Origin: Anaerolineae bacterium
Lineage (GTDB): Bacteria > Chloroflexota > Anaerolineae > B4-G1 > SLSP01
Direction: 5' to 3'
Length of the DNA: 5,176 nucleotides
NCBI GenBank assembly: GCA_018055515.1
Contig: JAGPHL010000123.1
Span: 3,086 to 8,261, forward strand
The first letter of the stretch is position 1. Each line of letters begins with the position of its first letter. Position numbers and translations under genes: made by a program. Under the pieces are notes generated by a model. It was not told the origin of the DNA and did no database searches. It was given only the letters and a program-made list of their open reading frames with translations. Shown piece after piece: positions 5,173 to 5,176 of the stretch.

Positions 5173-5176
5173 TTCA

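Overview
All five supported protein genes in this window lie on the minus strand, so they are transcribed from the right end towards the left. In transcription order they are a four-domain S1-type RNA-binding protein, a radical SAM enzyme, a MEMO1-family protein, an AMMECR1-family protein, and a small membrane protein of the DUF4870 type. The base composition is moderately GC-rich. The S1 protein has the short architecture and proline-rich lead-in (LDEYVPPPP) that I associate with Chloroflexota (Anaerolineae/Caldilineae-like lineages), and the spacers are rich in repeats. A chloroflexotal, possibly thermophilic or environmental, bacterium is therefore the best guess. This is an inference, not a proof.

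Layout by region. Positions 5112-5176 hold a near-consensus sigma-70 promoter that drives the S1 gene (3937-5112). A short spacer (3802-3936) follows, with a GC-rich hairpin and T-tract that ends just before the ribosome binding site of the radical SAM gene (2785-3801). The MEMO-like gene (1900-2721) follows after 63 bp. A 361-bp repeat-filled spacer (1539-1899) separates it from the AMMECR1-like gene (957-1538). A 201-bp spacer leads to the DUF4870 gene (261-755), which ends in a strong intrinsic terminator (191-231). Positions 1-190 hold no convincing gene, but they carry short tandem repeats, a palindrome and a second copy of the repeat found in the 1539-1899 spacer.

The three middle genes form a complete AmmeMemoRadiSam set: radical SAM enzyme, system protein B (MEMO1 homologue) and system protein A (AMMECR1 homologue). 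These three families recur together in bacteria and archaea, and to my knowledge the reaction of the set is not settled. The all-colinear arrangement supports joint function. The position of S1 just upstream is probably only neighbourhood.

The less ordinary material lies in the spacers. It includes a possible attenuator in front of the radical SAM gene and a hairpin-rich block bounded by 13-bp direct repeats that splits the MEMO-like and AMMECR1-like genes. There is also a dispersed repeat with a 23-bp identical core that carries small open frames in two registers.
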